NCBI RefSeq assembly: GCF_007556775.1
Contig: NZ_CP041742.1
Span: 2,370,001 to 2,434,000 of the forward strand
Source: Lysobacter lycopersici
GTDB taxonomy: Bacteria > Pseudomonadota > Gammaproteobacteria > Xanthomonadales > Xanthomonadaceae
DNA: 64,000 nucleotides
Reading direction: 5' to 3'
Positions 7,896 through 17,153 of this stretch are shown piece after piece. Under the pieces are notes generated by a model, which made no database searches, had not been told where the DNA came from, and saw nothing but the letters and a program-made list of their open reading frames with translations. How positions within the stretch are numbered: the first letter of the stretch is position 1; each line of letters starts with the position of its first letter. Made by a program: the position numbers and the translations under genes.

Positions 7896-10610
7896 ATGCT
7901 CAATCGTGTGCTCACCAGCGTCTTCGGCAGCCGCAACGAACGCCTGCTGAAGAAGCTCGACGGCATCGTCGCCAAGGTCAATGCGCTGGAACCCAAGCTG
8001 CAGGCCCTGTCCGACGACGAACTCAAGGCCAGGACCCCCGAATTCCAGCAACGCATCCGCGATGGCGAATCGCTGGACAAGATCCTGCCCGAGGCCTTCG
8101 CGGTCTGCCGCGAGGCATCCAGGCGCGTGCTCGGCATGCGCCACTACGACGTGCAACTGATCGGCGGCATGGTCCTGCACATGGGCAAGATCGCCGAAAT
8201 GCGCACCGGCGAGGGCAAGACCCTGGTCGCGACGCTGCCGGTGTACCTCAACGCGCTCGAGGGCAAGGGCGTGCACGTGGTCACCGTCAACGACTACCTC
8301 GCGCGCCGCGACGCCGCGTGGATGGGCAGGCTCTACAACTGGCTGGGCCTGTCGGTCGGCGTGGTCTACCCGGGCATGCCGCACGCGGACAAGCACGCCG
8401 CCTACGCCGCCGACATCACCTACGGCACCAACAACGAATTCGGCTTCGACTACCTGCGCGACAACATGGCGCTGTCGAAGGAAGACCGCGTGCAGCGCAA
8501 GTTGAACTACGCCATCGTCGACGAGGTCGATTCGATCCTGATCGACGAGGCGCGCACGCCGCTGATCATCTCCGGCCCGGCCGACGAATCGCCCGAGCTG
8601 TACATCAAGGTCAACCGCATCGTTCCCTCGCTGCTGCGCCAGAAGGAAGAAGAAGGCGAGGGCGACTACTGGGTCGACGAGAAGCAGAAGCAGGTGCACC
8701 TGTCCGAGGCCGGGCAGGAACACGCCGAGGAACTGCTGCGCAGGGCCGGCATCCTCGACGCCGAGGACACCCTGTACGCGCCGCACAACATCCACGTCGT
8801 GCACCACCTCAACGCCGGCCTGCGCGCGCACGGCATCTACCAGCGCGACGTGGACTACATCGTGCGCGATGGCGAAGTGGTGATCGTCGACGAATTCACC
8901 GGCCGCACCCTGGTCGGCCGGCGCTGGTCCGACGGCCTGCACCAGGCGGTGGAGGCGAAGGAAGGCGTGCCGGTGCAGCGCGAGAACCAGACCCTGGCCA
9001 GCATCACCTTCCAGAACCTGTTCCGCATGTACGGCAAGCTGTCGGGCATGACCGGCACCGCGGACACCGAAGCCTACGAATTCCAGAGCATCTACGGGTT
9101 GGAAGTGGTGGTGATCCCGACCCACCGCGCGATGGTGCGCAAGGACCATTCCGACCTCGTGTTCCTCAACCGCAACGGCAAGTACCGCGCGGTGCTGAAC
9201 GAGATCAAGGACGCGCACGCGCGCAGGCAGCCGGTGCTGGTCGGCACCACCAGCATCGAAGTGTCGGAAATGCTCAGCGACCAGCTGCGCGAAGCCGGCA
9301 TCGCGCACGAGGTGCTGAACGCCAAGCAGCACGAGCGCGAGGCGCACATCGTCGCCCAGGCCGGGCGCCCGGGCGCGGTCACCATCGCCACCAACATGGC
9401 CGGCCGCGGCACCGACATCGTGCTCGGCGGTTCGCTGGAATCGGAACTGGCCGAACTCGAGGCGCAGGGCGAGGTCGACGAAGTGACGCGCGCGCGCCTG
9501 AAGTCCGAATGGCAGCAGCGCCACGACGAAGTCAAGGCCGCGGGCGGCCTGCACATCGTCGGCACCGAACGCCACGAATCGCGCCGCATCGACAACCAGC
9601 TGCGCGGCCGCTCCGGCCGCCAGGGCGACCCGGGTTCCTCGCGCTTCTACCTGTCCCTCGAGGACAACCTGATGCGCATCTTCGCCGCCGACTGGGTGCA
9701 GCGGGTGATGGCGCGCATGGGCCTGAAGGAAGACGACATCATCGAGTCGCCGCTGGTCACCAAGCAGATCGCCAACGCGCAGCGCAAGGTCGAGGCCCAC
9801 AACTTCGACATCCGCAAGAACCTGCTCGACTTCGACGACGTCAACAACGACCAGCGCAAGGTCATCTACCAGCAGCGCGACGAACTGCTCGAGGCCGACA
9901 GCGTCAAGGACAACATCGACGGCATCCGCGGCGACGTGGTCGCGGCGCTGGTCGAACGCTACGTGCCGCCGAATTCGATCGACGAGCAATGGGACCTCGC
10001 CGGCCTCGAGTCCGAGCTCGCCTCCGAGTTCGGGCTGCAACTGCCGTTGCGCGAGATGGTCGCCGCGAAGAGCGAGGTCGACGCCGAGGAAATCGCCAAC
10101 CACGTGCAGGACGCGGTGGCGCAGGGCTTCGCCGACAAGGAGCAGCGCATCGGCGGCGAGACCATGCGCATGCTCGAGAAGCACTTGATGCTCAACGTGC
10201 TCGACCAGAACTGGAAGGACCACCTCGCGCGCATGGATTACCTGCGCCAGGGCATCCACCTGCGCGGCTACGCGCAGAAGCAGCCCAAGCAGGAATACAA
10301 GAGCGAGGCGTTCCAGTTGTTCTCGGAGATGCTCGAGAAGGTCAAGCGCGAGGTGACGACCCTGCTCGCGCGTGTGCAGTTGCGCAGCGAGGCGGAGATC
10401 GCGCAGATGGAAGCCGCCGAACGCGCGCAGGCCGCGGCGCAGGCGCAGCAGATGCAGTTCCAGCATGCGGCCGTAGGCGGTTTCGGTGCCGACGAGGAAG
10501 CCGCGCAGGTCGCGTCCGAAGCGTCCGCGCTGCCCAAGGTCGGCCGCAACGATCCGTGCCCGTGCGGGAGCGGGAAGAAGTACAAGCATTGCCACGGGCA
10601 ACTTGCATAG
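7896..10610 (+). CDS. secA: Preprotein translocase ATPase SecA
   Basis: This motor ATPase (904 aa) pushes unfolded preproteins through SecYEG. Walker A is GEGKT at residues 105-109 and Walker B is [15 protein letters not shown] near 207-221. The preprotein cross-linking domain, NBD2 with motifs [10 protein letters not shown] and [11 protein letters not shown], and a C-terminal zinc-binding SEC-C motif ([16 protein letters not shown]) are all present. I chose ATG 7896 ([12 protein letters not shown]) over the in-frame ATG at 7866, because SecA proteins start with this short amphipathic helix. Full length. Confidence 0.98.
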   Translation: MLNRVLTSVFGSRNERLLKKLDGIVAKVNALEPKLQALSDDELKARTPEFQQRIRDGESLDKILPEAFAVCREASRRVLGMRHYDVQLIGGMVLHMGKIAEMRTGEGKTLVATLPVYLNALEGKGVHVVTVNDYLARRDAAWMGRLYNWLGLSVGVVYPGMPHADKHAAYAADITYGTNNEFGFDYLRDNMALSKEDRVQRKLNYAIVDEVDSILIDEARTPLIISGPADESPELYIKVNRIVPSLLRQKEEEGEGDYWVDEKQKQVHLSEAGQEHAEELLRRAGILDAEDTLYAPHNIHVVHHLNAGLRAHGIYQRDVDYIVRDGEVVIVDEFTGRTLVGRRWSDGLHQAVEAKEGVPVQRENQTLASITFQNLFRMYGKLSGMTGTADTEAYEFQSIYGLEVVVIPTHRAMVRKDHSDLVFLNRNGKYRAVLNEIKDAHARRQPVLVGTTSIEVSEMLSDQLREAGIAHEVLNAKQHEREAHIVAQAGRPGAVTIATNMAGRGTDIVLGGSLESELAELEAQGEVDEVTRARLKSEWQQRHDEVKAAGGLHIVGTERHESRRIDNQLRGRSGRQGDPGSSRFYLSLEDNLMRIFAADWVQRVMARMGLKEDDIIESPLVTKQIANAQRKVEAHNFDIRKNLLDFDDVNNDQRKVIYQQRDELLEADSVKDNIDGIRGDVVAALVERYVPPNSIDEQWDLAGLESELASEFGLQLPLREMVAAKSEVDAEEIANHVQDAVAQGFADKEQRIGGETMRMLEKHLMLNVLDQNWKDHLARMDYLRQGIHLRGYAQKQPKQEYKSEAFQLFSEMLEKVKREVTTLLARVQLRSEAEIAQMEAAERAQAAAQAQQMQFQHAAVGGFGADEEAAQVASEASALPKVGRNDPCPCGSGKKYKHCHGQLA

Positions 10611-10628
10611 CAAGTTGCCCGTAATGCA

Positions 10629-10740
10629 GCCCGATCCAGGATCGGGCCGCATTCCCAAGTCCGCGAAGCGGACTTGGGTCCCCACGGGTCATTCTTCCAA
10701 TCCCCCGCGCCTTCGGCGCGCCCCCCTTACCAAGGGGGGC
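10629..10740. repeat. Cluster of three intergenic palindromes after secA
   Basis: Three hairpins follow one another. The first is gcccgatccaggatcgggc (10629-10647). The second is an 11-bp perfect stem around GAA (10654-10664 with 10668-10678). The third is a C-run/G-run palindrome (ccccccttaccaagggggg, about 10721-10739) preceded by gcgccttcggcgc. Similar elements are common between genes in this family of bacteria. One or more may terminate secA transcription, although no clean T-tract follows. Confidence 0.55.
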
Positions 10741-10796
10741 TTGTCTGCGTTCGTGGTTCCGGCATCGGTTTGGAATCGATCAGGCGTCGCGCATCG

Positions 10797-11738
10797 ATGA
10801 AACAGATACACGTCGTCGCCGGCGTCATCCGCGACGCACGCGGGCGCGTCCTGCTGGCGCGGCGCACCGAAGGCCGCGACCTGTCCGGATCGTGGGAATT
10901 CCCCGGCGGCAAGGTCGAACCCGGCGAAACGCCGGAAGCCGGGCTCGCGCGCGAACTGCGCGAGGAACTCGGCATCGAGGCGACGGTCGGCGCGAAGTTG
11001 ATCGACGTGCCGCAACGCTATCCGCACAAGCGCCTGCGGCTGGACGTGCGCGAAATCGCATCGTGGTCCGGCACGCCGCGCGGCCTCGACGGACAGGCGC
11101 TGGCCTGGGTGCCGCCGCGCAAACTGGCCGATTACCCGATGCCGCCGGCCGACCGCCCCGTCGTCGCCGCGTTGCTGCAACCGGCGGAATATCTCGTGAC
11201 GCCCATGCCCGGCGCGGACGGCGACGCGTGGCTGGAAGGATTGCGCGCAACGATCGAAGCCGGCGTGCGTCGCGTGCAACTGCGCGCACCCGGGATCGAC
11301 GCCACGCGCTGGCGCGCGCTGGTCGCGGACGCCGCGGCGTTGTGCCGCGAAACCGGCGTGGAAGCGCTGGTCAACGGCAATGCGCAACTCGCGCGCGAAC
11401 ACGGCCTCGGCCTGCATCTGCGCGCGGACCAGTTGCCCGCGTTCGAGCAGACGATGCGCGTTCCCGGGAAATTGCTCGCGGCGTCCTGCCACGACGCGGC
11501 CGACCTGCAACGCGCGGCGGCGCTGGGCTGCGATTTCGTCGTGCTTGGTTCGGTGCTGCCGACGCCGAGCCATCCCGGCATCGCCGGCATGGGCTGGGAC
11601 GGATTCGCCGCCTTGCGCGAAGACTGCGACCTGCCGATCTACGCCATCGGCGGGCTCGACCACAGCGACATCGCGACCGCGCGCGCGCATGGCGCGCAGG
11701 GCATCGCCGCGATCCGCGGCCTGTGGGCGAACGCGTAA
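10797..11738 (+). CDS. Nudix hydrolase fused to ThiE-like domain
   Basis: This 313-aa fusion has two parts. Residues 1-130 are a MutT-type Nudix domain with a complete Nudix box (GGKVEPGETPEAGLARELRE followed by ELGI), expected to hydrolyse damaged nucleotides such as 8-oxo-dGTP. Residues 135-313 are a thiamine-phosphate synthase-like TIM barrel (HLRADQLP, ASCHDAADLQRA, FVVLGSVLPTPSHPG, IYAIGGL). The fusion is recurrent in gammaproteobacteria near secA. The role of the ThiE-like half is uncertain; it is probably not the main thiamine enzyme. The start is ATG 10797. Confidence 0.88.
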   Translation: MKQIHVVAGVIRDARGRVLLARRTEGRDLSGSWEFPGGKVEPGETPEAGLARELREELGIEATVGAKLIDVPQRYPHKRLRLDVREIASWSGTPRGLDGQALAWVPPRKLADYPMPPADRPVVAALLQPAEYLVTPMPGADGDAWLEGLRATIEAGVRRVQLRAPGIDATRWRALVADAAALCRETGVEALVNGNAQLAREHGLGLHLRADQLPAFEQTMRVPGKLLAASCHDAADLQRAAALGCDFVVLGSVLPTPSHPGIAGMGWDGFAALREDCDLPIYAIGGLDHSDIATARAHGAQGIAAIRGLWANA

Positions 11739-11821
11739 CGCGACCCCCTGACCAATGGCCGGGGCCTTGCCTGGCCTGGCCCGGGTAGAGTCCATGGAAA
11801 GCATTTCCATGGGGAAAACCG

Positions 11822-14320
11822 ATGACCCGCATCCAGCGGAATTCCTGGTCGAAGGCCATCGCATGCGCGGCCGTTTCGATCCTGTTCGCCGCGCCGGCCT
11901 TCGCCGGCTACGACCTGCCGCCGCCGGAACTGCTGAAGGTGCTGAAGGCGCCGCCGCCGCCCTCGCCCGACGTCGATCCCACCGGCCGGCGCCTGTTGCT
12001 GACCACGGCGCAGACCTATCCGTCGATCGAACGCGTGGCGCGGCCGTACTACAAGCTCGCGGGCGTGCGCCTCGAACCGCAGAACCGCAGCCGCCACGAC
12101 ACCGCCGGCGGCTACGGCATTCCCGCCTGCGTCGCCGACTTCACCCTCGTCGACATCGCCGGCGGCAAGGAAACCAAGGTCGCGTTGCCCGCGGGCGCCT
12201 GCCCGGGCGGCGCGCTGTGGTCGCCGGATGGCAACCGCTTCGCGTTCCAGAACGTCACTCCGACTTCGGTCGAGCTCTGGCTCGGCGATGCGACCAGCGG
12301 CAAGGTGCGCAAGGTCGAAGGCCTGCGCCTGAACCCGATCTTCGGTTACACCGTGCAATGGCTGGGTGGCAGCAAATCGCTGCTGGTCAAGCGCGTGCCG
12401 GACGGGCAAGGCGCGCCGCCGAGCGAGGACGCCGCCACTACCGGCCCCGACATCCAGCAGGCGCTGGGCGGGCAAGGCGAAAGCAGCACCTACGAGGCGC
12501 GCGACACGCTCACCAGCGAACTCGACGAAAAGCGTTTCGCGTATTACGGCGCTTCGCAACTGGCGGTGGTCGATGCCGACAGCGGCAAGTCGCGCGATGT
12601 CGGCGCAGCGGCGATCTACTACCAGGTCAACGGCGCGCCCGACGGCGTGCACGTGCTCACCCAGGCGCTGAAACCACCGTTCTCGCACGCGGTCACCTAC
12701 CAGCGCTTCGCCCACGACGTCGCGGTGCTGGATGCGTCGAACGGCAAGTCGACGACCATCGCATCGCTGCCGCTCGCCGATCGCGTCCCCGTGGCCGGCG
12801 TGCCGGAAGGTCCGATCAACTTCGACTGGCGCGCGACCGATCCGGCGACGCTGGTGTGGTCCGAAGCGCTCGACAAGGGCGACTGGAACGTCGAGGTGCC
12901 CGCGCGCGACAAGCTGATGATGCTCAAGGCGCCGTTCACCGCGAAGCCGGTGGAAATCGGTCGTACGAAGCAGCGCTTCAGCGGTTTCGCCTGGAGCCCG
13001 AAGCCCGACGTCGCCTTCCGCTACGAATACGACGAGAACCGCCACTGGACCACCACGCGGATCGTGGACGTGGACAAGCCCGGCGACGACGGCCGCGTGC
13101 TGTGGGACATGTCCAGCGACGAGTTGTACAAGAACCCCGGCAACTTCGTGTTCGAGGTGCAGGCCAACGGCGCCTACACCACGCGCATGGACGGCAACGA
13201 CGTGTTCCTGAGCGGGCAGGGCGCATCGCCGCAGGGCGACAGGCCGTTCCTCGACCGGCTCGACCTGGCCACGCTCGAGAGCGAGCGCCTGTTCCGCAGT
13301 AGCGCGGACGAATACGACCAGTTCCTCGATTTCGCCGGCGACACCGGCAAGTACCTGACCTGGCACCAATCGATCGTCGATCCGCCGAACGCGTTCCTGC
13401 GCACGCTCGGGGCGGCGAAGGTCGACGCGGCGGCGGGCGAGGCGCAGTTCGCGTCCGATGGCATGCAACTCACCCGCGTGCCGGATCCGACGCCGGAAGT
13501 GCGCCAGATCAGGAAGCAACTGGTGACCTACAAGCGCGCCGATGGCGTGTCGCTGTCGTTCACCCTGTACACGCCGCCCGGTTATGCGGTGGGCACGCGC
13601 CTGCCGGCGGTGCTGTACGCGTATCCAGAGGATTTCGCCAGCAGCGAACAGGCCGGGCAGGTTTCCGGTTCGCAGCAGACCTTCACGCGCTTGCCGTACT
13701 ACCGGCTGCTGCTGCTCGCCGGTTACGCGATCATCGACAACGCCAGCTTCCCCATCGTCGGCGACCCCAAGACCGCCTACGACACCTATCTCGAACAGCT
13801 GGAGGCCGACGCGAAGGCCGCGGTCGACAAGGCCGTCGACATGGGCGTGGTCGATCGCAACCGCATCGGCGTCACCGGCCATAGCCACGGCGCGTTGATG
13901 ACCGCCAACCTCATCGCGCACACCGACCTGTTCAAGGCCGGCGTCGCCACCAGCGGTTCCTACAACAAGACGCTGACGCCGTTCGGCTTCCAGAACGAAC
14001 GCCGTTCGGTATGGCAGGCGCGCGACGTGTACATCAAGGCCTCGCCGTTCTTCTTCGCCGACAAGATCAAGCTGCCGTTGCTGCTGGTCCATGGCGAGGA
14101 CGACGCCAATCCCGGAACCGAGCCGATCCAGTCGCGCAAGCTGTACCAGGCGATCCGCGGCAATGGCGGTACGACGCGACTGGTGATGCTGCCGCACGAA
14201 CCGCACTGGTACACCGCGCTCGAATCCAACGAACAGGTCGTCCACGACATGCTGGAGTGGTTCGACCGTTACGTGAAGAATGCGCCAGCGGCGAAGGATC
14301 AGCCGGCGAGCGCGCGGTAA
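11822..14320 (+). CDS. Secreted S9 family (prolyl oligopeptidase-type) peptidase
   Basis: This 832-aa serine peptidase has a signal peptide (about residues 1-28, ending AAPAFA). A long beta-propeller-like region comes next, then a C-terminal alpha/beta-hydrolase domain. The nucleophile is Ser688 in GHSHGA, the acid is Asp760 or Asp761 in HGEDDANPG, and the histidine is H792 or H795 in LPHEPHWY. It should cut peptides in the periplasm or outside the cell. The architecture resembles the glutamyl-endopeptidase/S9C type found in multiple copies in Lysobacteraceae. Its 3' end overlaps the convergent coaE gene by 22 nt. Confidence 0.9.
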   Translation: MTRIQRNSWSKAIACAAVSILFAAPAFAGYDLPPPELLKVLKAPPPPSPDVDPTGRRLLLTTAQTYPSIERVARPYYKLAGVRLEPQNRSRHDTAGGYGIPACVADFTLVDIAGGKETKVALPAGACPGGALWSPDGNRFAFQNVTPTSVELWLGDATSGKVRKVEGLRLNPIFGYTVQWLGGSKSLLVKRVPDGQGAPPSEDAATTGPDIQQALGGQGESSTYEARDTLTSELDEKRFAYYGASQLAVVDADSGKSRDVGAAAIYYQVNGAPDGVHVLTQALKPPFSHAVTYQRFAHDVAVLDASNGKSTTIASLPLADRVPVAGVPEGPINFDWRATDPATLVWSEALDKGDWNVEVPARDKLMMLKAPFTAKPVEIGRTKQRFSGFAWSPKPDVAFRYEYDENRHWTTTRIVDVDKPGDDGRVLWDMSSDELYKNPGNFVFEVQANGAYTTRMDGNDVFLSGQGASPQGDRPFLDRLDLATLESERLFRSSADEYDQFLDFAGDTGKYLTWHQSIVDPPNAFLRTLGAAKVDAAAGEAQFASDGMQLTRVPDPTPEVRQIRKQLVTYKRADGVSLSFTLYTPPGYAVGTRLPAVLYAYPEDFASSEQAGQVSGSQQTFTRLPYYRLLLLAGYAIIDNASFPIVGDPKTAYDTYLEQLEADAKAAVDKAVDMGVVDRNRIGVTGHSHGALMTANLIAHTDLFKAGVATSGSYNKTLTPFGFQNERRSVWQARDVYIKASPFFFADKIKLPLLLVHGEDDANPGTEPIQSRKLYQAIRGNGGTTRLVMLPHEPHWYTALESNEQVVHDMLEWFDRYVKNAPAAKDQPASAR

Positions 14321-14907
14321 CGTCGGTCCAGCGCCGCGACCTGTTCGTCGAGCGCATCCAGCGGGCCGTCGTTGGCGATGACGTCGTCGGCGATGGCCAG
14401 CCGTTCGCGCCGGCTCGCCTGCGCCGCGAGCATGCCTGCAGCGAGTTCCGAATCGATCCCGTCGCGGCGCTGCAGGCGCTGCAGTTGCACGGCCTCGGGC
14501 ACGTCGACGACGAGGATGCGCGACAGCCACGGATAGGTCGTGCGCCCGCCGCCTTCGGCGAGCAGCGGGATCGCGGCGACGGCATACGCCGACGAAGCCG
14601 CGCGGCATTGCGCTTCCAGCGCGGCACGCACGCGCGGATGCACGATGGCCTCGAGCCTGCGCCGCGCAGCGTCATCGGCGAACACGCGGCGGCGCATCGC
14701 CGCGCGGTCGAGGCCGCCATCGGCGGCGAGGATGTCGTTGCCGAACGCGGCGACGGTTTCCGCCAGCCCGTCGCTGCCGGGCGCCAGCGCGGCGCGCGCG
14801 GCGATGTCGGCGTCGGCGACGACGATGCCCAGTGCCTCGAAGCGGCGCGCGACCTCGCTCTTGCCCGAAGCCACGCCGCCGGTGAGGCCGATGACGAATG
14901 TGCTCAT
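14299..14907 (-). CDS. coaE: Dephospho-CoA kinase
   Basis: CoaE (202 aa) phosphorylates dephospho-CoA in the last step of coenzyme A synthesis. The P-loop GLTGGVASGKS is at residues 7-17, followed by the DADI substrate motif and the lid region HPRVRAALE. I start at ATG 14907; extension upstream would read through a REP-like repeat. It is the first of the coaE-pilD-pilC-pilB set, the usual order near type IV pilus genes, and is transcribed with them on the minus strand. Confidence 0.96.
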   Translation of the reverse strand: MSTFVIGLTGGVASGKSEVARRFEALGIVVADADIAARAALAPGSDGLAETVAAFGNDILAADGGLDRAAMRRRVFADDAARRRLEAIVHPRVRAALEAQCRAASSAYAVAAIPLLAEGGGRTTYPWLSRILVVDVPEAVQLQRLQRRDGIDSELAAGMLAAQASRRERLAIADDVIANDGPLDALDEQVAALDRRYRALAG

Positions 14908-14917
14908 GCAGGCATTA

Positions 14918-15018
14918 TGTAGGAGCGGCTTTTGTGGGAGCGGCTTTACCAGCCATGCGGCTGTTGAAAGCGAAGCCGCGACAACCCATCGCTGATCGGG
15001 GCTCAAGCCCCTCCCACA
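14918..15018. repeat. REP-like palindromic elements between coaE and pilD
   Basis: Several copies of the GTAGGAGCGGCTT / AAGCCCCTCCCACA type repeat lie in the 121-bp gap: taggagcggctttt, gtgggagcggcttt, agccgcgacaacc, and the inverted ggggctcaagcccctcccaca. These are the standard REP-like elements of this group. The same family has inserted into the ABC-F gene at 55089-55152. Confidence 0.8.
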
Positions 15019-15028
15019 GGAAAATTTG

Positions 15029-15892
15029 TCAGCGCAACCCGGTGAGGCGCATGTAGGCGTCGATCAGCGGCTGGCCCCAGAAGAACGCGATCCAGCCGGC
15101 GATGGCGAGGTAGGGGCCGAACGGGATCGGCGTGGCGCGGTCGCGGCCCTTGGCGAACAGCCAGATCGAACCGACGATGGCGCCGACCACCGAGGACAGC
15201 AGGATCGTCGGCAGGATGCCCTTGAGTCCGGTCCATGCGCCGATCGCGGCGAGCAGCTTGAAATCGCCGTGGCCCATGCCTTCCTTGCCGGTGATCTGCT
15301 TGAACAGCCACCACACCGACCACAGGCTCAGGTAGCCGACGATCGCGCCTTCGATCGCCGGCTTGGGATCGACGTACAACTGTTCGTGCGCCGCGATCAG
15401 CCCCAGCCACAGCAGCGGCAGGGTGAGCTGGTCCGGCAGCAGTTGCGTGCGCAGGTCGATGCCCGCGAGCGCGACCAGGAAACAGCTGAACAGGATCGCG
15501 CCGAAGCCCTGCCAGCCAAAGCCGAAGCAGCAGACGCTGGCCAGCACCAGCAGCATGGTCACCAGTTCGACCAGCGGATATTGCATCGAGATCGGCGCGC
15601 CACAGTGCCCGCAGCGCCCGCGCAGCGCCAGCCAGCTCAGCAGCGGGATGTTCTCGTACCAGCGCAACGGCGCCTTGCAGTGCGGGCAATGCGAACGCTC
15701 GACCACGATCCCCGGCGGCGGCGGATCGTAGAGTTCGGGCTCGCCGAGGATCTCGCGGCTGTCGCGCTTCCACTGCCATTCCAGCCGGCGCGGCAGGCGC
15801 AGGATCACCACGTTGAGGAAACTGCCGAGCGCCAGCCCGAAGCCGGCCGCGGCGGGGTAGCCGAGGCCGGGGTGCGCGTCGAGGAAGGACAT
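15029..15892 (-). CDS. pilD: Type IV prepilin leader peptidase/N-methyltransferase
   Basis: This inner-membrane enzyme (287 aa) cleaves the class III leader of prepilins and N-methylates the new N-terminus. It has an N-terminal domain with two CxxC pairs (residues 69-72 and 94-97) and about eight membrane segments. Catalytic aspartates are D146 (ALAGID) and D210 (GHGDFK). Its substrates are the two pilins at 32442-33513 and any minor pilins elsewhere. It lies 6 nt downstream of pilC on the same strand. Confidence 0.97.
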   Translation of the reverse strand: MSFLDAHPGLGYPAAAGFGLALGSFLNVVILRLPRRLEWQWKRDSREILGEPELYDPPPPGIVVERSHCPHCKAPLRWYENIPLLSWLALRGRCGHCGAPISMQYPLVELVTMLLVLASVCCFGFGWQGFGAILFSCFLVALAGIDLRTQLLPDQLTLPLLWLGLIAAHEQLYVDPKPAIEGAIVGYLSLWSVWWLFKQITGKEGMGHGDFKLLAAIGAWTGLKGILPTILLSSVVGAIVGSIWLFAKGRDRATPIPFGPYLAIAGWIAFFWGQPLIDAYMRLTGLR

Positions 15893-15898
15893 GCGGCC

Positions 15899-17149
15899 TT
15901 AGACCACCGCGGCGAGCTTGAAGATCGGCAGGTACATGGCGATCACCATGCTGCCGACGATCACGCCGAGGATCACCACGATGATCGGCTCGATCAGGCT
16001 CGCCAGCGCGTCCACCGCGTTGTTGACTTCCTGCTCGTAGAACTCGGCGACCTTGTACAGCATCGCATCGAGCGCACCGGCTTCCTCGCCGATCGCGGTC
16101 ATCTGGATGACCATGTGCGGGAACAGCCCGGTCTGCTTCATCGCCATGTTGACCGGGTAGCCGACCGAGACGTCGTCGCGGACGCGCTTCACCGCGCTTT
16201 CGTACACGGTGTTGCCGGTGGCGCCGGCGACCGAGTCCAGCGCCTCGACCAGCGGCACGCCGGCGGCGAAGGTCACGGCCAGGGTGCGCGCGAAACGCGC
16301 CAGCGCCGCCTCGTGCATGATCTTCCCGATCACCGGGATGCGCAGGATCATCCGGTCGAGGAAGTGCGAGAACCGCTGCGATCGCTTCTTGAAGAAAATG
16401 AAGGTCACGATGGTGCCGCCCACGATCAGCAGCAACAGCCACCAGTAGCCCACCATGAAGCGGCTGATGCCGACGATGAACTGGGTGAAGGCGGGCAGGT
16501 CGGCGCCGAAGCCCCTGAACACTTCCTCGAACTGCGGCACCACGAAGATCAGCAGGATCGCGCTGACCAGGATCGCCGCGGCGATGACCATCGCGGGATA
16601 GAACAGCGCCTTCTTGATCTTGCCCTTCAGGGCCTCGATGTTTTCCTTGTAGGTGGCGATGGTGTCGAGCACGGTGTCGAGCACGCCCGCCGATTCGCCG
16701 GCCTTGACCAGGTTGCGGTACAGCTCGTCGAACTGCACCGGGTGCTTGGACAGCGCTTCATAGATCGAGGAACCGCCCTCGATGTCGCCGCGCAGGGTGT
16801 TGATCAGGTCCTTGAACTTCGGGTTCTTCTGCCCGCCGGCGATGATCTCGAGCGAGGACACGATCGGCACGCCGGATTTCATCATCGTCGCCAGCTGGCG
16901 GCTGAAGAAGGTGATGTCCTTGGCCGAGATGCTGCGGCCGGCGCTGCCGAACAGCGGCTTGCCCTTGGGCTTGACCACGGTCGGGGTGATGCCCTGACGG
17001 CGCAGTTCGGCGCGGATCAGGTTGGCGTTCTTGCCGGGCTGCTCGCCCTTCATCTTCACGCCGCGCTTGTCGGTGCCTTCCCAGACGAAGATCGGCGTCG
17101 GTTCGGCGCGGCGGGCGGCGGTCTTGGCGGCGGTACGGGTCACGGCCAT
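15899..17149 (-). CDS. pilC: Type IV pilus inner-membrane platform protein PilC
   Basis: This polytopic platform protein (416 aa) couples the PilB and PilT motors to pilus assembly. Two T2SSF repeats are visible, one near residues 79-202 (FSRQLATMMKSGVPI) and one near 282-404 (FARTLAVTFAAGVPLVEAL), with three hydrophobic segments. It follows pilB after 4 nt and precedes pilD, so the three are co-transcribed. Confidence 0.97.
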   Translation of the reverse strand: MAVTRTAAKTAARRAEPTPIFVWEGTDKRGVKMKGEQPGKNANLIRAELRRQGITPTVVKPKGKPLFGSAGRSISAKDITFFSRQLATMMKSGVPIVSSLEIIAGGQKNPKFKDLINTLRGDIEGGSSIYEALSKHPVQFDELYRNLVKAGESAGVLDTVLDTIATYKENIEALKGKIKKALFYPAMVIAAAILVSAILLIFVVPQFEEVFRGFGADLPAFTQFIVGISRFMVGYWWLLLLIVGGTIVTFIFFKKRSQRFSHFLDRMILRIPVIGKIMHEAALARFARTLAVTFAAGVPLVEALDSVAGATGNTVYESAVKRVRDDVSVGYPVNMAMKQTGLFPHMVIQMTAIGEEAGALDAMLYKVAEFYEQEVNNAVDALASLIEPIIVVILGVIVGSMVIAMYLPIFKLAAVV

Positions 17150-17153
17150 GGGT

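Noticed and set aside
6372-10685. A 1437-codon open frame on the minus strand opposite secA and the M23 gene
   Set aside because: Only its final 147 codons (dciA) are real. The rest is an antisense shadow of GC-rich genes, with repetitive Ala/Arg/Asp/His composition and no domain.
10827-11738. Genuine thiamine-phosphate synthase for thiamine biosynthesis
   Set aside because: The ThiE-like half is fused to a Nudix domain in a conserved context near secA, and no other thiamine gene is near. A housekeeping ThiE role is not assumed.
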